Under the pieces are notes generated by a model. That model worked only from the letters and a program-made list of their open reading frames with translations. It searched no databases and had not been told where the DNA came from. The position numbers were made by a program, and so were the translations under genes. DNA of 7,021 nt from a bacterium (GTDB lineage: Bacteria > Patescibacteriota > Minisyncoccia > JAJYZQ01): contig JAJYZQ010000020.1 of NCBI GenBank assembly GCA_021799835.1, positions 1-7,021 on the forward strand, given 5' to 3'. This document shows positions 6,280 through 7,021 of the stretch, piece by piece; positions within the stretch are counted from its first letter, which is position 1; the number at the start of each line of letters is the position of its first letter.

Positions 6280-7021
6280 ATGAATACTCTTCGGCAGCGC
6301 GCCCAATCAGCGAAGTACTTTTTGATTGTTCTTGCGGCTCTTGTCGTCTTTTTTGGTGGCGTGTTTGCGGGGAGTTTTTGGGGTTCTGCGCAGCCACAGA
6401 ATATCAGCAAGAATGTAAATTTCGGGCTCTTTTGGCAAGTCTGGAATCTTATTGAATCAAAGTACGTCAATAAAGGAAATCTGAATCAGCAACAGATGGT
6501 ATATGGCGCTATTGATGGCTTGGTTAATTCGTTGGGCGATCCGTTCACTGAATTTATGGATCCCGCACAGGCAAAACAATTTATGCAGGACGTGAATGGC
6601 AGTTTTGGCGGGATTGGCGCGGAGATCTCTGTTAATGCTAATAATATGCCTATGATCGCCGATGCGCTGCAAGGAACTCCCGCGCAACAGGCAGGGCTTC
6701 AGAAAGGGGATGTCATTGTGAAGATCAACGGCAAGAGTACAACCACTATGAACCTGGACCAAGTGGTGCAGATGATCCGCGGCAATGTGGGTACGACGGT
6801 CACGCTTTCCGTCATTGAACCAAACGGTACAACAAAGGGCTACACTATAACGCGAGCGACCATTGCAGTTCCTATTGTCACCTGGACGATGTTGCCAAAT
6901 AAAATCGCTTATGTGCATTTAATGAACTTTGACCAAAATGCATCGGCAAAATTCAACGACGTAATGGCTGCTGTTCAGCAAGCCGGTGCGCAGAAAATGA
7001 TCCTGGATATGCGCTCCAACC
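6280..7021 (+). CDS. ctpA: Carboxyl-terminal processing protease, S41 family (partial, 3' end outside window)
   Basis: This is a secreted or membrane-anchored serine protease that cleaves near the C-termini of envelope proteins. The frame from ATG 6280 is open to the window end, giving 247 residues. It shows an uncleaved signal/anchor helix (about 11-33, YFLIVLAALVVFFGGVFAG); an N-terminal helical part with AIDGLVNSLGDPFTEFMDP (77-95); GSFGGIGAEI (107-116), entering a PDZ domain; GTPAQQAGLQKGDVIVKINGK (132-152); and VVQMIRGNVGTTVTL (162-176). The S41 core begins with KIAYVHLMNF (208-217) and MILDMRSN (240-247), matching the family's LDLRxNPGG block, which the window cuts. The catalytic Ser and Lys lie downstream and are not visible, so activity cannot be judged. 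It starts 16 nt after the LCP stop, with no Shine-Dalgarno motif. Substrates are unknown; a role in envelope turnover is inferred from context. Confidence 0.92.
   Translation, partial: MNTLRQRAQSAKYFLIVLAALVVFFGGVFAGSFWGSAQPQNISKNVNFGLFWQVWNLIESKYVNKGNLNQQQMVYGAIDGLVNSLGDPFTEFMDPAQAKQFMQDVNGSFGGIGAEISVNANNMPMIADALQGTPAQQAGLQKGDVIVKINGKSTTTMNLDQVVQMIRGNVGTTVTLSVIEPNGTTKGYTITRATIAVPIVTWTMLPNKIAYVHLMNFDQNASAKFNDVMAAVQQAGAQKMILDMRSN

Noticed and set aside
6457..6918. 153-codon open frame on the - strand
   Set aside because: It is antisense to the protease gene, whose PDZ and S41 motifs are clear; the antisense product shows no motif.

Overview
The window is a continuous run of co-directional (+ strand) cell-envelope genes: no RNA genes, mobile elements, CRISPR arrays or clear terminators were seen. 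The layout is: the last 20 codons of an unidentified gene (1-63); a Mur ligase of the MurC type (66-1421); a family 2 glycosyltransferase (1433-2353); a GT4-type glycosyltransferase (2359-3513); a polytopic O-antigen ligase/polymerase-type membrane protein (3519-5108); a LytR-CpsA-Psr (LCP) glycopolymer transferase (5115-6263); and the start of an S41 carboxyl-terminal processing protease (6280 to the window end, cut just before its catalytic centre). Gaps between genes are 2, 11, 5, 5, 6 and 16 nt, so the run reads as one operon or a few strongly coupled genes. No stretch over 300 bases lacks a gene.

The gene set has a plausible joint role. MurC makes peptidoglycan precursor. The two glycosyltransferases would build a surface oligosaccharide on a lipid carrier. 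The Wzy/WaaL-type protein would polymerise or transfer it on the outer face of the membrane, and the LCP protein would attach the polymer to peptidoglycan. The S41 protease would trim or turn over envelope proteins. An initiating sugar-phosphate transferase and a flippase are not in the window. This joint role is inference from family knowledge and gene order.

The organism is most likely an uncultivated bacterium of the Candidate Phyla Radiation (Patescibacteria, Parcubacteria-like). This rests on the divergent MurC with GIKGVGMTALAQ and DHPDYF motifs, the tight gene packing, and the lack of Shine-Dalgarno motifs before the starts. TGA is used as a stop (61-63) and all genes read with the standard bacterial code, which argues against the Gracilibacteria/SR1 lineages that recode TGA as glycine. 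The lineage call is recognition, not a search result.

No clearly new system is visible. The points most worth checking are the compact glycopolymer locus in a probable CPR genome, the repeated SD-less TAA-n5-ATG gene junctions, the shortened central domain of the Mur ligase, and the repeat-bearing Ala/Thr/Ser tail of the LCP protein.
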